This document shows positions 51,368 to 64,000 of a stretch of DNA of 64,000 bases, piece after piece. A program made the position numbers and the translations under genes. This DNA comes from Pseudomonadota bacterium (GTDB taxonomy: Bacteria; Myxococcota; Myxococcia; Myxococcales; Myxococcaceae), in the NCBI GenBank assembly GCA_023426545.1, contig JAFAAN010000092.1:1-64000 (forward strand), written 5' to 3'. A model generated the notes under the pieces. The model saw only the letters and a program-made list of their open reading frames with translations. It was not told where the DNA came from and did no database searches. Position 1 is the stretch's first letter, and each line of letters starts with the position of its first letter.

Positions 51368-51751
51368 ATGGCCTACAAGCCCGATGGGTATACATCCGTG
51401 GCGCCGTACCTCGTCGTCGATGGGGCGCAGCGGACCATCGACTTTCTCGTCGACGTCTTCGGGGCGCAGCGGCTGCGGATGTTCGCCGGCGACAACGGCA
51501 GGGTGCACCACGGCGAGGTACGCATCGACGACACGGTCGTCATGCTCGGTGACGCGGCCGAAGGCTGGCCCGTCGTTGCCTCGCATGTGCACCTGTATGT
51601 TCCGGACGTGGACGCGACCTACCGCCGGGCGCTCGAAGCGGGGGCTGTCTCCGTCCAGGTGCCCATCAACAAGGGGGACGGGGACAAGCGCGGTGGGTTT
51701 CGCGACCCGGGTGGAACCACCTGGTGGGTCTCGACGCAGGAGACCGCTTGA
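51368..51751 (+). CDS. VOC (glyoxalase/bleomycin-resistance fold) protein, PhnB-like
   Basis: A 127-residue single-domain protein of the vicinal-oxygen-chelate superfamily. It shows the beta-alpha-beta-beta-beta repeats: YLVVDGAQRTIDFLVDVFGA, HGEVRIDDTVVMLGD, HVHLYVPDVDATYRRALEAG and FRDPGGTTWWVST. The PhnB/YdcN-like subgroup usually has no proven reaction. The ATG is preceded by GGGAGG. It stands alone, convergent with an acetyltransferase gene. Confidence 0.85.
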   Translation: MAYKPDGYTSVAPYLVVDGAQRTIDFLVDVFGAQRLRMFAGDNGRVHHGEVRIDDTVVMLGDAAEGWPVVASHVHLYVPDVDATYRRALEAGAVSVQVPINKGDGDKRGGFRDPGGTTWWVSTQETA

Positions 51752-51823
51752 CGCGCGCCACGCCCTGAGCGGACTCGCTGCCCGGTGTCTCCAGGCTGGC
51801 CCGGCGGGGAGGGACGCGGGGCA

Positions 51824-52348
51824 TCAGGGGGCCGCTGGCACGTAGAGCCGGCTGGGCGTGCCCTCGTAGTCGATGAGGCGGTCGAGGCGCATCCCGCTCC
51901 GCTCCGCGACACGGATGGACGCGAGGTTGTCCGGGTGGATGATGGCGATCACGGGCACCTCGGGCAGGTGCTGCTTCGCCAGGGCGATGGCGGCACGTGC
52001 CACCTCCGACGCATACCCCGAGCCCCAGGTCCGGGGCGTGAGCCGGTAGGCGAGATTCAGCACCCGGCGTCCTTCGAGTTCCTTGTGCCGCACGCCGCCG
52101 AGGCCCAGCACGTCTCCTGGCGCGTCTCGCCGATCCACGAGCCAGTAGCCCACGCCGTGGCGGGCCCAGTCGTCCAGCCAGAGCGTCAGCAGTGTCCGGA
52201 CCTCCTCTCGTGAGCGGACAGGGCCGGAGGCGCTGAACCGGTTCGTCTCCGGATCCGCATGGAGCGCGAACACCGCGTCCAGGTCGCTGTCCCGGACAGC
52301 GCGGAGCAAGAGGCGTTCGGTCGTGGTGCTTTGGAAGGTCTGGATCAT
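51824..52348 (-). CDS. GNAT-family N-acetyltransferase (RimJ/RimL type)
   Basis: About 174 residues. The N-terminal TERLLLRAVRDSDLDAVFAL, central YRLTPRTWGSGYASE (acetyl-CoA pyrophosphate loop) and HPDNLASIRVAERSGMR are typical of acetyltransferases acting on N-terminal or small amine groups. The start is taken at ATG 52348 because the family begins near TERL; an ATG at 52393 would add 15 residues. Neither has a good ribosome-binding site. Confidence 0.88.
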   Translation of the reverse strand: MIQTFQSTTTERLLLRAVRDSDLDAVFALHADPETNRFSASGPVRSREEVRTLLTLWLDDWARHGVGYWLVDRRDAPGDVLGLGGVRHKELEGRRVLNLAYRLTPRTWGSGYASEVARAAIALAKQHLPEVPVIAIIHPDNLASIRVAERSGMRLDRLIDYEGTPSRLYVPAAP

Positions 52349-52606
52349 CGGGGCTGTACCGCCGACCGTTCTAGCCCGAAACAGGTGGAGCATTCACGGG
52401 CAGCGCGTCCGGCCTGCGGATGGCGAGGAGCCGCCCACCTGGCCCGGGGCACGCAGAGCGGCCGAGGCGCCCCTGGCCAGATTGTGAGATTCACTGCGAT
52501 GCGGTACGCATGACGGGTCGATTCGAGGCGTTGGTTCAACCCCGCTGGACTGCGTCACCCGCCGGAGTGTCGAGGCGCTCCGGATGGGCCGTCCTGAGAA
52601 GACCCT

Positions 52607-53281
52607 GTGTCTGTCACCGCGCTGGCTGTCGGACTGCTGTCGCTGACGGGCGCGCTCGGTACGGAGCTGCGCCGGGACGGGTATCAGTTCCGGCCGCCCG
52701 AGGGTTTCCACATGGTGCGGTGGGAGCAGTACGCCGGCTCCCGGGTGGGCGCGGTGGCGCTGGAGCCGGACGCGCCGCGCGTGCTGTCCGCGGCGCTGAC
52801 CGACGGTGACGGGCCCGACGCCGCGACGATGCTCGTGTCCGTGGTGGGGCGCGGCTTCAGCGCGAGCCCGTCCGACCGGGATGACTTCGCCTCGGCGGTG
52901 ATGCACCACTACCAGCGGGAGCTGGGGCTCCAACTGACGCCCGAGCGCGTGGAGCGGGTGGGCGGCAGGAGACCTCGGGTGGAGGTCCTGGGCACCCTGC
53001 GCGAGGCGGGGCAGGTCCGCACGGTGCTGGTGGCGGGGCTGGCCTCGGAAGGGGAGCACGCCGTGGTGGTGGTGAGCGCGCCCGCGGTGCGCTGGCAGGC
53101 GCTGGCGCCGCGCGTGCGGGCCTCGCTCGAGACGTTTCGCATCGAGCCATCGAACGCCACCGGCCCCATGCCGCGCCGGGCGCTGGGCGCGCTGGCGGGG
53201 GCCTTGGCCGGAGCGCTGGTGGTCTCATACACGGCCTGGAGGCGGAGGCGCCTGCGCCACGCCGCGGGCCCTTCTGCTTGA
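52607..53281 (+). CDS. Type-I membrane protein of unknown function
   Basis: A 224-residue protein with N-terminal signal (VTALAVGLLSLTGALG), an extracytoplasmic domain of about 150 residues, and a C-terminal membrane helix (RALGALAGALAGALVVSYTAW) followed by a basic stop-transfer tail (RRRRLRH). The ectodomain resembles small alpha/beta proteins of the PsbP/DcrB kind in pattern (GYQFRPPEGFHMVRW at the start), but I cannot confirm this. It starts at GTG 52607 with GAGAAG upstream. Confidence 0.75.
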   Translation: MSVTALAVGLLSLTGALGTELRRDGYQFRPPEGFHMVRWEQYAGSRVGAVALEPDAPRVLSAALTDGDGPDAATMLVSVVGRGFSASPSDRDDFASAVMHHYQRELGLQLTPERVERVGGRRPRVEVLGTLREAGQVRTVLVAGLASEGEHAVVVVSAPAVRWQALAPRVRASLETFRIEPSNATGPMPRRALGALAGALAGALVVSYTAWRRRRLRHAAGPSA

Positions 53282-53319
53282 GGCGCGGCGCCTCATGCGC
53301 GCCGGCCCACCCGCAGCCG

Positions 53320-54717
53320 TCAGTGTACGGAGAGGAACACCCGGACCTGCGGGATGCCGCGTGAGATCGTGTCGAAGTCGCGGAAGAAGCTGTTGCGCTC
53401 GAAGAAGCTGAAGCTGGCGCCCAGGCCCAGGTTGGCGAACAGGGGCAGGTCGAGCAGCAGCGTGCCCTCGTGCACCAGGTGCTCGCCGTCGGCGCCGTTC
53501 AGCGTGTGGAGCCACGTCGTCCCCGCGTGCAGCTTGAGGTACTCCCAGGGCCAGCGCCCATAGGACGCCTCGAAGTGGAAGCCCAGGCCCGGTCCGTAGT
53601 CGTAGTCCCGGCCCACCAGCTCGGCGTATTCGGAGGAGATGCCGGCGAGCACCAGGCCGCGCAGATGGAGGGCCAGACGCAGCTCGCGGCCATCCCGCGT
53701 CAGGTAGCGGTACATGAGCCCGGCGCCGAGCGCCTGTCCCCCGAACTCGTAGGCCTGGGTGTCGTTGAAGTCGAAGTGCTGGAACGTGCCCAGCAGGACG
53801 CGCTCGTTCCCGCCGTTCACCAGCGGAAGGACGGCCAGCGCGGCCTTCACCTCCGCGTTGCTGATGAGGCGGCTCTCGCCGGAGGTGAACTGCACGCCCA
53901 TGGTGAAGGCGTCGAAGGGGACCTTCACCGGGAAGCGCAGGGCGTCGCCGTAGCGCAGGTCCAGCTCCGCGAAGAACTGGTTCAGTGGCTTGCCCGCGTC
54001 GATGTTCAGGTAGCCCGAGCGCACCAGCGAGGCGAACACGGGCGGCTGCCACTCCGCGGGGGTGGGGGCGCTGCGCCAGGCGTCGCCGCGCACCACCCGG
54101 TTGAAGCCCCGGACGGGGTTGAGGAGGCCCGCGGAGACTTCCCGGGCCACGCGCCGGGTTCCCGTCTCCCGCTGGTCCAGCAACATGGAGGAGAGCCTGT
54201 AGATGACCTCGCCCTGCGCCCAGCCGCCCATCGTGGTGTTGATGAGGTCGTTGAGGGACGGCAGCTCGCGCTCGCCGAAGAGCTCCCATTGGAGGCTGCC
54301 GAGGAGCGTGAAGCTCGCGGCGCCCCAATAGCCGAACCCGTGGTCCCGGGCGGCGTTGAAGTAGGTGGAGCCGTGGTAGGGGTGGGCGAACTGGTTGGTC
54401 GCGAAATCATCCTTGTCCCAGATGAACCCCGTCTTGAGGTTGGTCCGCCACGCGTCCAGGTCCACCCGGGCCCATTCCTTTTGCAGGACAAAGCGGTCGA
54501 TGGCCCACACCGCCACGTTGATGCCCGTCACCTCGCCCAGGGCCCACCAGAACTGACGGGGCCTGGGCGGCGCGGTCACGTCCTCGTCTTCGAGGCGCGG
54601 CGCGTCCAGGGGGTAGGTGCCAGACCGGGCGAGCGAGGGCAGCAGTGACATCAGCAGCGCAACTGTCCGCCACCCTGGCGCCTGCCTGCGCACGCCAACC
54701 CGCTGGCTGTGACGCAT
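53320..54717 (-). CDS. DUF3943-type outer-membrane-associated protein
   Basis: A 465-residue exported protein of the DUF3943 type. The typical part is WALGEVTGINVAVWAIDRFV, then NQFAHPYHGSTYFNAAR and WELFGERELPSLNDLI. The C-terminal half is rich in amphipathic strands ending VRVFLSVH and may form a barrel. The signal peptide is VALLMSLLPSLARSGTYP. The ATG at 54717 follows GGGGAG. The function of the family is unknown to me. Confidence 0.85.
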   Translation of the reverse strand: MRHSQRVGVRRQAPGWRTVALLMSLLPSLARSGTYPLDAPRLEDEDVTAPPRPRQFWWALGEVTGINVAVWAIDRFVLQKEWARVDLDAWRTNLKTGFIWDKDDFATNQFAHPYHGSTYFNAARDHGFGYWGAASFTLLGSLQWELFGERELPSLNDLINTTMGGWAQGEVIYRLSSMLLDQRETGTRRVAREVSAGLLNPVRGFNRVVRGDAWRSAPTPAEWQPPVFASLVRSGYLNIDAGKPLNQFFAELDLRYGDALRFPVKVPFDAFTMGVQFTSGESRLISNAEVKAALAVLPLVNGGNERVLLGTFQHFDFNDTQAYEFGGQALGAGLMYRYLTRDGRELRLALHLRGLVLAGISSEYAELVGRDYDYGPGLGFHFEASYGRWPWEYLKLHAGTTWLHTLNGADGEHLVHEGTLLLDLPLFANLGLGASFSFFERNSFFRDFDTISRGIPQVRVFLSVH

Positions 54718-54913
54718 GTCGGCTCCCCCACCGTGCAGGGGCGAAGATGGAGGGCGCCCCGGTGAAAGGGCCATGGACCGGCGGCGCGGGCCCGCGTCAT
54801 CCGGCGGACGGACCGTGCGGCTGCCCACATGGCGGCCCAGATGCGGCGCCGGTGGCGCGGTGTACGTCCGGACGTTCCACGGGGTGCGCCGTGGGGTAGG
54901 GTGCGACGCATCC

Positions 54914-56239
54914 ATGCTTGCCACCCTTCTCGCAGCGGTGCTCACGCAGACGCCGGTGGCTCCGGCGGAGCCGAGCCCGCATCCGGCGCCCCGTGCCCCG
55001 GACGTCTCCTCGCCCACGGTGTCCCTGGGGGCCCTGCCGCCCGCCACGCACGAGCTGTTCCAGCGGCTCGAGGGGCAGGTCGCCCAGGTGCGCATCATCG
55101 AGCGGCGCTCCGGGACGCGCTCGTCCATCGGCTCGGCCTTCTTCGTGTCGGCCGCGGGGCACGCGGTGACGAACTACCACGTCGTCTCCGACGTGGTCAT
55201 CCACCCGGACGACTACACCGCGGAGCTGGTGCTGAAGGGCGGAGGGGAGCCCGTCCCGGTGCGCCTGGTGGACGTGGACGTGGTGCACGACCTGGCCATC
55301 ATCCAGACGGCGGCGCCGGTGGCGCACTTCTTCGACCTGGATGACCGCGAGCCGCCGCAGGGCGCGCGCCTGTTCGCCATGGGCAATCCCCGCGACCTGG
55401 GGACCACCATCGTCGAGGGCACGTACAACGGCTTCATCCGCGACGCCCTCTACGAGCGGCTGCACTTCAGCGGCGCCATCAACCCCGGCATGAGCGGCGG
55501 GCCCACCCTCACGGGAGAGGGCCGGGTGGTGGGCGTCAACGTGGCGACGATGGGCAACCAGGTGGGCTTCCTGGTCCCCGTGAAGCACGCGCGTGAGCTG
55601 CTGGCGCGGGCGCTCGGGGCGAAGGACACCGGGGCCCAGGCGCTGCTGGAGACGGTGCGCGCGCAGCTCCTGGACAATCAGCAGCGCGTCACGGAGCGGC
55701 TGATGGGCGAGCCCGTGCCGCAGCAGGTGCTCGGCAGCTACCGCGTCCCGGGCCGGTGGAGCGCCTTCCTCAAGTGCTGGGGCGACACGCCCCATGACCC
55801 GGAGGTGCCGTACACGGTGACGAACTACCAGTGCTCGTCGGAGGAGGACATCTTCGTGTCCTCGCGGCACCGGACGGGCGTGGTGTCCTTCCTGCATCAG
55901 CACGCCACAAGCCAGAAGCTGGGGGCGCTGCGCTTCGCGTCGCTGTACAGCGCGCTGTTCTCCCAGGATCCGGACCCGGTGGAGGCCACGCGGCAGGACG
56001 TCACCAACTACCGCTGCCAGTCGGAGTTCGTGGACGTGGCGGGCCTGCCCGTGCGCGCCGCGCTGTGCATGCGCGCCTACCGGAAGTTCCCCGGCCTCTA
56101 CGACCTGGTCCTGCGCGCGGCCACGCTCAACGCCAGCAACAGCGGCGTGGACACGTCGCTCACGCTGGCGGGGTTCACCGCGGACAACGGCCGCAAGCTG
56201 GCGCGCCGGTACCTGGAGGGGCTGTCGTGGACGAGGTGA
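54914..56239 (+). CDS. Exported trypsin-like serine protease
   Basis: A 441-residue protein with a short signal (LATLLAAVLTQTPVAPA) and an S1/HtrA-type protease domain at about 60-250: His in HAVTNYHVVSD, Asp in VVHDLAIIQ, Ser in NPGMSGGPTL. The C-terminal 190 residues contain four conserved-looking Cys (SAFLKCWG, NYQCSSEE, NYRCQSEF, ALCMRAY) and no PDZ domain; they may bind substrate. The start at ATG 54914 has only a weak ribosome-binding site. The FHA membrane-protein gene begins 13 nt before this gene ends, so expression is coupled. Confidence 0.87.
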   Translation: MLATLLAAVLTQTPVAPAEPSPHPAPRAPDVSSPTVSLGALPPATHELFQRLEGQVAQVRIIERRSGTRSSIGSAFFVSAAGHAVTNYHVVSDVVIHPDDYTAELVLKGGGEPVPVRLVDVDVVHDLAIIQTAAPVAHFFDLDDREPPQGARLFAMGNPRDLGTTIVEGTYNGFIRDALYERLHFSGAINPGMSGGPTLTGEGRVVGVNVATMGNQVGFLVPVKHARELLARALGAKDTGAQALLETVRAQLLDNQQRVTERLMGEPVPQQVLGSYRVPGRWSAFLKCWGDTPHDPEVPYTVTNYQCSSEEDIFVSSRHRTGVVSFLHQHATSQKLGALRFASLYSALFSQDPDPVEATRQDVTNYRCQSEFVDVAGLPVRAALCMRAYRKFPGLYDLVLRAATLNASNSGVDTSLTLAGFTADNGRKLARRYLEGLSWTR

Positions 56240-57195
56240 TCTTCCTGGAGGTGCTGGAAGGGGACTCCGTCCAGGCCCGCCACCGCCTGGAGCGCTTTCC
56301 CGTCAGCGTGGGCCGGGGCTACGGGAACGACGTCATCCTCGACGACCCGAAGGTGTCCGCCGAGCACCTGCGCATCGAGCGGCGCGAGGACGGCACGCTG
56401 GTGCTGCGCGACGTGGGCAGCCAGAACGGCACCTACCGCGTGGAGCCCTGGGCGCAGCTGGCCGAGCTGGCGCTGGCCCCGGATACCCGCGTGTCGGTGG
56501 GGGACACCCTCCTGCGCTTCCGCGCGCGCAGCCACCCCGTGGAGAAGACGGTCATCGCCGCGCCGCCCACCGCGCCGCGACCGCGAATGTTCGAGCGGCC
56601 CCGCTCGTTCTCGCTGGCCATGCAGGCCCTGCTGGGCGCGAGCCTGCTGGAGGGCTACCTGGCCAACTACGGGCGCACGGATTGGGGCGAGCTGACCGTG
56701 GCGCTGGTCGTGCCCCTGGGCATCACCTTCCTGTGGGCCGGAGGCTGGTCCATCGCGAGCCGCATCGCGCGCCGGCAGTTCCACTACCGAACGCACGCCA
56801 CCGTGGCCGCGCTGGTGCTGCTGGGCGCCGTCCTCATCCAGCCGCTGCTCACGCTGGTGGGCTTCAGCCTGGGCGTGAGCGGGAACCTAGCCTGGGCGCA
56901 TCATGCCGCCTTCCTGGGGCTGATGGCGTGGGGCCTCTACTGGCACCTGCGCTACGTGACGAAGTGGGAGCCCGCGCGGCTCCTCCGGGTCATCGCCGTC
57001 GTCACCCTGACGTTCGGCGCCCTGTCGCGCGCGGACGAATGGCTGGGCAACGAGTCGTTCAGCACCGAGCTGGGCTTCCGGCGGGCGTTGCTGCCGCCGG
57101 CCTTCCGGCTGGTGGGCGCCGAGCCGGTGGAGGACTTCTTCGCGGACGCGGTGAAGGTCCAGGAGCAGGTGGACGCGCTGGCGAAGGAGCCGTGA
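56227..57195 (+). CDS. FHA-domain integral membrane protein
   Basis: A 322-residue protein. The N-terminal FHA domain (about 5-95) has FPVSVGRGYGNDVILDD, SAEHLRIERR and DVGSQNGTYRVE. At least four hydrophobic segments follow from about residue 125 (LAMQALLGASLLEGYL, LTVALVVPLGITFLWAGGW, VAALVLLGAVLIQPLLTLV, FLGLMAWGLYWHL, LLRVIAVVTLTFGAL). It starts at GTG 56227 inside the protease gene, with GGAGGGG as ribosome-binding site. It could report or respond to Ser/Thr phosphorylation at the membrane and work with the exported protease (inference from overlap). Confidence 0.85.
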   Translation: MDEVIFLEVLEGDSVQARHRLERFPVSVGRGYGNDVILDDPKVSAEHLRIERREDGTLVLRDVGSQNGTYRVEPWAQLAELALAPDTRVSVGDTLLRFRARSHPVEKTVIAAPPTAPRPRMFERPRSFSLAMQALLGASLLEGYLANYGRTDWGELTVALVVPLGITFLWAGGWSIASRIARRQFHYRTHATVAALVLLGAVLIQPLLTLVGFSLGVSGNLAWAHHAAFLGLMAWGLYWHLRYVTKWEPARLLRVIAVVTLTFGALSRADEWLGNESFSTELGFRRALLPPAFRLVGAEPVEDFFADAVKVQEQVDALAKEP

Positions 57196-57265
57196 GCGGG
57201 AAGGGCCCTTCAGGACGTTCCAGGCCGGATGGGGCGTGTCAGATGGGGCAGGTAGGAAGTGACGG

Positions 57266-58459
57266 ATGGACGTCCGTCATGAGGAAAGGCTCGTCACAGG
57301 GGGATGGAGGGGGCGCGGAGCCGCGCCGGAGCGGTGGCCAACCCGGGTGAGCGTGGCGCCGGACCTGGAGGCGTTCCGCGTGGTGGCGCGCGGGCTGCTG
57401 GCCCGGGAGGCGCCGCCAGAGCGGGTGCTCTTCGAAGAGGTGCGTGGACTGCCAGGGACGCTGCGGGCGGCGGCGCGGTGGGAGGCCTGTGGGCGGCTGG
57501 CGCCCGTGGTGCCACGGGACTTCCTGGGCCTGGCGCGGGCGGTGGTGAGCCACCGCGCCCCGGCCCGCTGGGCGCTGCTGTACCGGGTGCTGTGGCGGCT
57601 GACCCATGGGGAGCCCGGCTTGCTCCAGCGGCAGGATGACCCGGACGTGCGCCACCTGCGGGGGATGGAGCAGGCGGTCCGGCGGGACGTGCAGGCCATG
57701 ACGGCGTCCGTGCGCTTCCGGCGGGTGTGGCGGGGCGGCCAGACGCACCATGTCGCGTGGTACCAGCCCGAGCACCGCATCGTCCGGGAGGTGGCGCCGT
57801 ACCTCGTGCGCCGCTTTCCCGCCTTCTCGTGGAGCCTGCTCACGCCAGAGGCGTGCGCGCACTGGGATCTGGAGCGGCTGACCTTCGAGGAGGGCGGCCG
57901 TCTCCCGGCCGGAAGCCCGCGCTTCGCGCCGGAGACGCCGGGCGCGTCCGTGATGCTGGTGGGGGCGGCGCCGCGGGGCGGTGAGGCGCCGTCCTTCGCG
58001 GGGGCCGCGGGGCAGCTCCTGGAGGTGGTGCTGGGGCGGGCAGGGCTGCCGCGGCCCCCGGCGTGTGTCACCCACGCCGTGGTGCCGTGTGACCCCGGGT
58101 GCGTGGCGGGGCGCGGCGCCTCATGGGAGGCCGGTGGAGGCACGTGCCGGCATGGGTTGGACGCGGTGGTGGCGCACGTCCGCCCGAGGCTGATCATCGC
58201 GCTGGGGCCGGTGGCGGCGCAGGCCTTCCTGGGTGTGGCGTTTCGCATCCACCTCAGTCGGGGGCGCGTGCTTGGCACGCCCTGGGCGGATGGATGGATG
58301 GCCACCCTGGACCCGGAGGCCGTGCTCCGGCTGTCTGGGGAGCGGGCGCGGGCGGAGGCGCGCATCCACCTGGAGGCGGACCTCCGCTCCGCCTCCGCCT
58401 GGTTGCGGCGCCACCCCGCCGGCCACCGAATGGCGGCTCAGAGGCCGCGCACGGCGTGA
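57266..58459 (+). CDS. DUF4130 - uracil-DNA glycosylase-like fusion
   Basis: A 397-residue protein. Residues about 30-215 are a DUF4130 domain (RVVARGLLAREAPPERVLFE, LLYRVLWRL, RRDVQAMTASVRFRRV, PAFSWSLLTPEACAHWD), a module that accompanies a radical-SAM DNA-metabolism protein. Residues about 225-390 match a family-4/UdgX uracil-DNA glycosylase fold in outline, but key motifs are altered: the GEQPG loop is GAAPRG (from Gly233), the TNxVKH segment is THAVVP, and HPSxLLR is LDPEAVLR. The UdgX-type RIH (His329) remains. Activity is doubtful. AGGAAG precedes the ATG. It overlaps the convergent aldo/keto reductase gene by 22 bp. Confidence 0.83.
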   Translation: MDVRHEERLVTGGWRGRGAAPERWPTRVSVAPDLEAFRVVARGLLAREAPPERVLFEEVRGLPGTLRAAARWEACGRLAPVVPRDFLGLARAVVSHRAPARWALLYRVLWRLTHGEPGLLQRQDDPDVRHLRGMEQAVRRDVQAMTASVRFRRVWRGGQTHHVAWYQPEHRIVREVAPYLVRRFPAFSWSLLTPEACAHWDLERLTFEEGGRLPAGSPRFAPETPGASVMLVGAAPRGGEAPSFAGAAGQLLEVVLGRAGLPRPPACVTHAVVPCDPGCVAGRGASWEAGGGTCRHGLDAVVAHVRPRLIIALGPVAAQAFLGVAFRIHLSRGRVLGTPWADGWMATLDPEAVLRLSGERARAEARIHLEADLRSASAWLRRHPAGHRMAAQRPRTA

Positions 58460-59418
58460 GGCCGGTAGGGCGCTTCCAGCGCCTTGAGCTCCTCGGGCGT
58501 CAGCTTGAGGTCCAGCGCACGGACGGCGTCCTCCAGGTGCTCCAGCTTCGTGGCGCCGATGATGGGCGCCGTCACGGCGGGCCGCGAGAGGAGCCAGGCG
58601 AGGGCCGTCTGCGCGGGCGGCACGTTGCGCTTCTCCGCGACGCTCCGGTTGGCTTCGACCACGTCCCAGTCTCCCGGCTGGTCATAGAGCGTGGGGGACA
58701 GGGTGTCCGACTTCGCGCGCGTCGTGGCGTTGCGGTCCGTCAGCGACTTGCGCGAGCCCGCGAGCAGGCCGCGTGCCAGCGGAGACCAGGGAATGACGCC
58801 AATGCCCTCGGCCTCGCAGAGAGGGAGCATCTCCCGCTCCTCTTCCCGGTAGACGAGGTTGTAGTGGCCCTGCATGGACACGAAGCGCGTCCAACCGCGC
58901 AGGTCCGCGACGCCCAGGGCCCGCGCGAACTGCCAGGCATACGCGGAGGACGCGCCGAGGTAGCGCACCTTCCCCTGGCGCACGAGCTGGTCCAGCGCGG
59001 CCAGCGTCTCCTCCAGGGGCGTATTCGGGTCCATGCGGTGGATTTGATAGAGGTCGATGGCCTCCACGCCCAGCCGTTTCAGGCTCGCCTCGCAGCCCTG
59101 GACGATGTGCTTGCGCGACAGGCCCCGCAGGTTCTGTCCGTCCCCCATGGGGAAGAAGACCTTGGTGGCCAGCACCACCTCGTCCATGCGCGCGTAGCGG
59201 CGCAGGGCACGGCCCGTGACTTCCTCACTGGCTCCCAGTGAATACATGTCCGCGGTGTCGAAGAAGTTGATGCCCAGCTCCACCGCCCGGCGGAAGAAGG
59301 GCTGCGCGGCCTCTTCATCCAGCACCCAGGGGCGCCACTTGGGCGTGCCGTAGCTCATGCAGCCCAGGCACAGCCGTGACACCCGGAGGCCGGTGCGTCC
59401 AAGGTTGGTGTATTTCAT
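58438..59418 (-). CDS. Aldo/keto reductase
   Basis: A 326-residue NAD(P)H-dependent oxidoreductase of the AKR (YajO/Tas-like) group. It shows the (beta/alpha)8 signatures FFDTADMYSLGASEE (Asp and Tyr of the tetrad), VLATKVFF (Lys), DLYQIHRMD (His), and IIGATKLEHLEDA for cofactor binding. Physiological substrate unknown. GAGGAAC precedes the ATG. It is divergent from the NRPS gene across 255 bp and could belong to that locus, though such enzymes are common elsewhere. Confidence 0.93.
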   Translation of the reverse strand: MKYTNLGRTGLRVSRLCLGCMSYGTPKWRPWVLDEEAAQPFFRRAVELGINFFDTADMYSLGASEEVTGRALRRYARMDEVVLATKVFFPMGDGQNLRGLSRKHIVQGCEASLKRLGVEAIDLYQIHRMDPNTPLEETLAALDQLVRQGKVRYLGASSAYAWQFARALGVADLRGWTRFVSMQGHYNLVYREEEREMLPLCEAEGIGVIPWSPLARGLLAGSRKSLTDRNATTRAKSDTLSPTLYDQPGDWDVVEANRSVAEKRNVPPAQTALAWLLSRPAVTAPIIGATKLEHLEDAVRALDLKLTPEELKALEAPYRPHAVRGL

Positions 59419-59529
59419 TCCGTTGGTTCCTCATACGTGCAGCGTGAATGACACCACGTTCCGTCCTGCTTTCGGGCCCTCGGTCGCACGGCCCGTGGAA
59501 GCAGAATCCCGAGCCTGCCGAGTCTTTTC

Positions 59530-59545
59530 TGATTACTTAGAATCA
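59530..59545. promoter_or_regulatory. Inverted repeat in an AT-rich patch before the NRPS gene
   Basis: TGATT and AATCA around a 6-nt centre, within an unusually AT-rich stretch (about 59525-59556) of the 255-bp divergent spacer. A weak -10-like TAGATA follows at 59548. It could be an operator for the NRPS or aldo/keto reductase promoter; evidence is sequence pattern only. Confidence 0.35.
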
Positions 59546-59673
59546 TGTAGATAAAGCTGGAATCCGAGGGGCGCTGTTCGGAGCGAAGTGGAGCGAGCCC
59601 CCCGAGTTTCCAGCAGGGGCCGTGAAGCGATGTTCCGGACGGTGACTCCCGGCAGTGCCTCGGGACTCACGTC

Positions 59674-64000
<4,327 letters not shown>

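Overview
The window is high-GC DNA with long genes on both strands and very little spacing. Gene content points to a myxobacterium of the Myxococcus/Corallococcus/Pyxidicoccus group: a 6-phosphofructokinase gene 18 bp upstream of a Pkn4-type Ser/Thr kinase, many FHA, sigma54-activator and Ser/Thr-kinase proteins, numerous lipoproteins and secreted proteases, and an NRPS locus at the right edge. I saw no rRNA, tRNA, CRISPR array, insertion sequence or prophage.

Left edge (1-6.2 kb): five minus-strand genes for exported proteins. Two paralogous secreted Hint (hedgehog/intein-fold) proteins bracket an M1-type metallopeptidase lipoprotein, a membrane-anchored protein of unknown function and an M4 (thermolysin-family) protease. 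At 6.5-7.9 kb lies an isolated two-gene cassette (a glycine-zipper membrane protein and a small soluble partner), closed by a hairpin shared with a convergent carotenoid-oxygenase gene.

10-22.5 kb: a kinase/receiver/cyclase fusion, a lidless Hsp70 divergent from PrkA kinase, a trypsin-like lipoprotein, dCMP deaminase, a small histidine kinase with its NtrC-type regulator, and a tandem ArsA/Get3 ATPase. 22.8-31 kb: housekeeping accA-hisC-cmk, lytic transglycosylase, a small Cys-rich protein behind a long leader, a CAP-domain protein and a DciA-like protein.

31-44.4 kb: surface lipoproteins, an FHA-GGDEF diguanylate cyclase, an SDR-acyltransferase pair, mutL, and envelope proteins with TPR, barrel or single-TM features. 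44.4-50.4 kb: a minus-strand signalling block pfkA-pkn4-(TPR membrane protein)-(FHA-GAF-sigma54 activator) followed by two lipoprotein genes, with a clear sigma70-type promoter in front of pfkA. The residue I recall as the Pkn4 target in M. xanthus PFK (Thr226) is present at the same number.

50.5-59.4 kb: small accessory genes (TPR, VOC, GNAT, a type-I membrane protein, DUF3943, a secreted protease overlapping an FHA membrane protein, a DUF4130-uracil-DNA-glycosylase fusion, an aldo/keto reductase). 59.7-64 kb: the first part of a lipopeptide NRPS (FAAL-ACP-C-A) that runs off the window.

The least described parts are the Hint/metalloprotease cluster, the glycine-zipper two-gene cassette, the triple-domain kinase-receiver-cyclase, the asymmetric double ArsA and the degenerate DUF4130-UDG. 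All functions are inferred from motifs read by eye; no database search was run.
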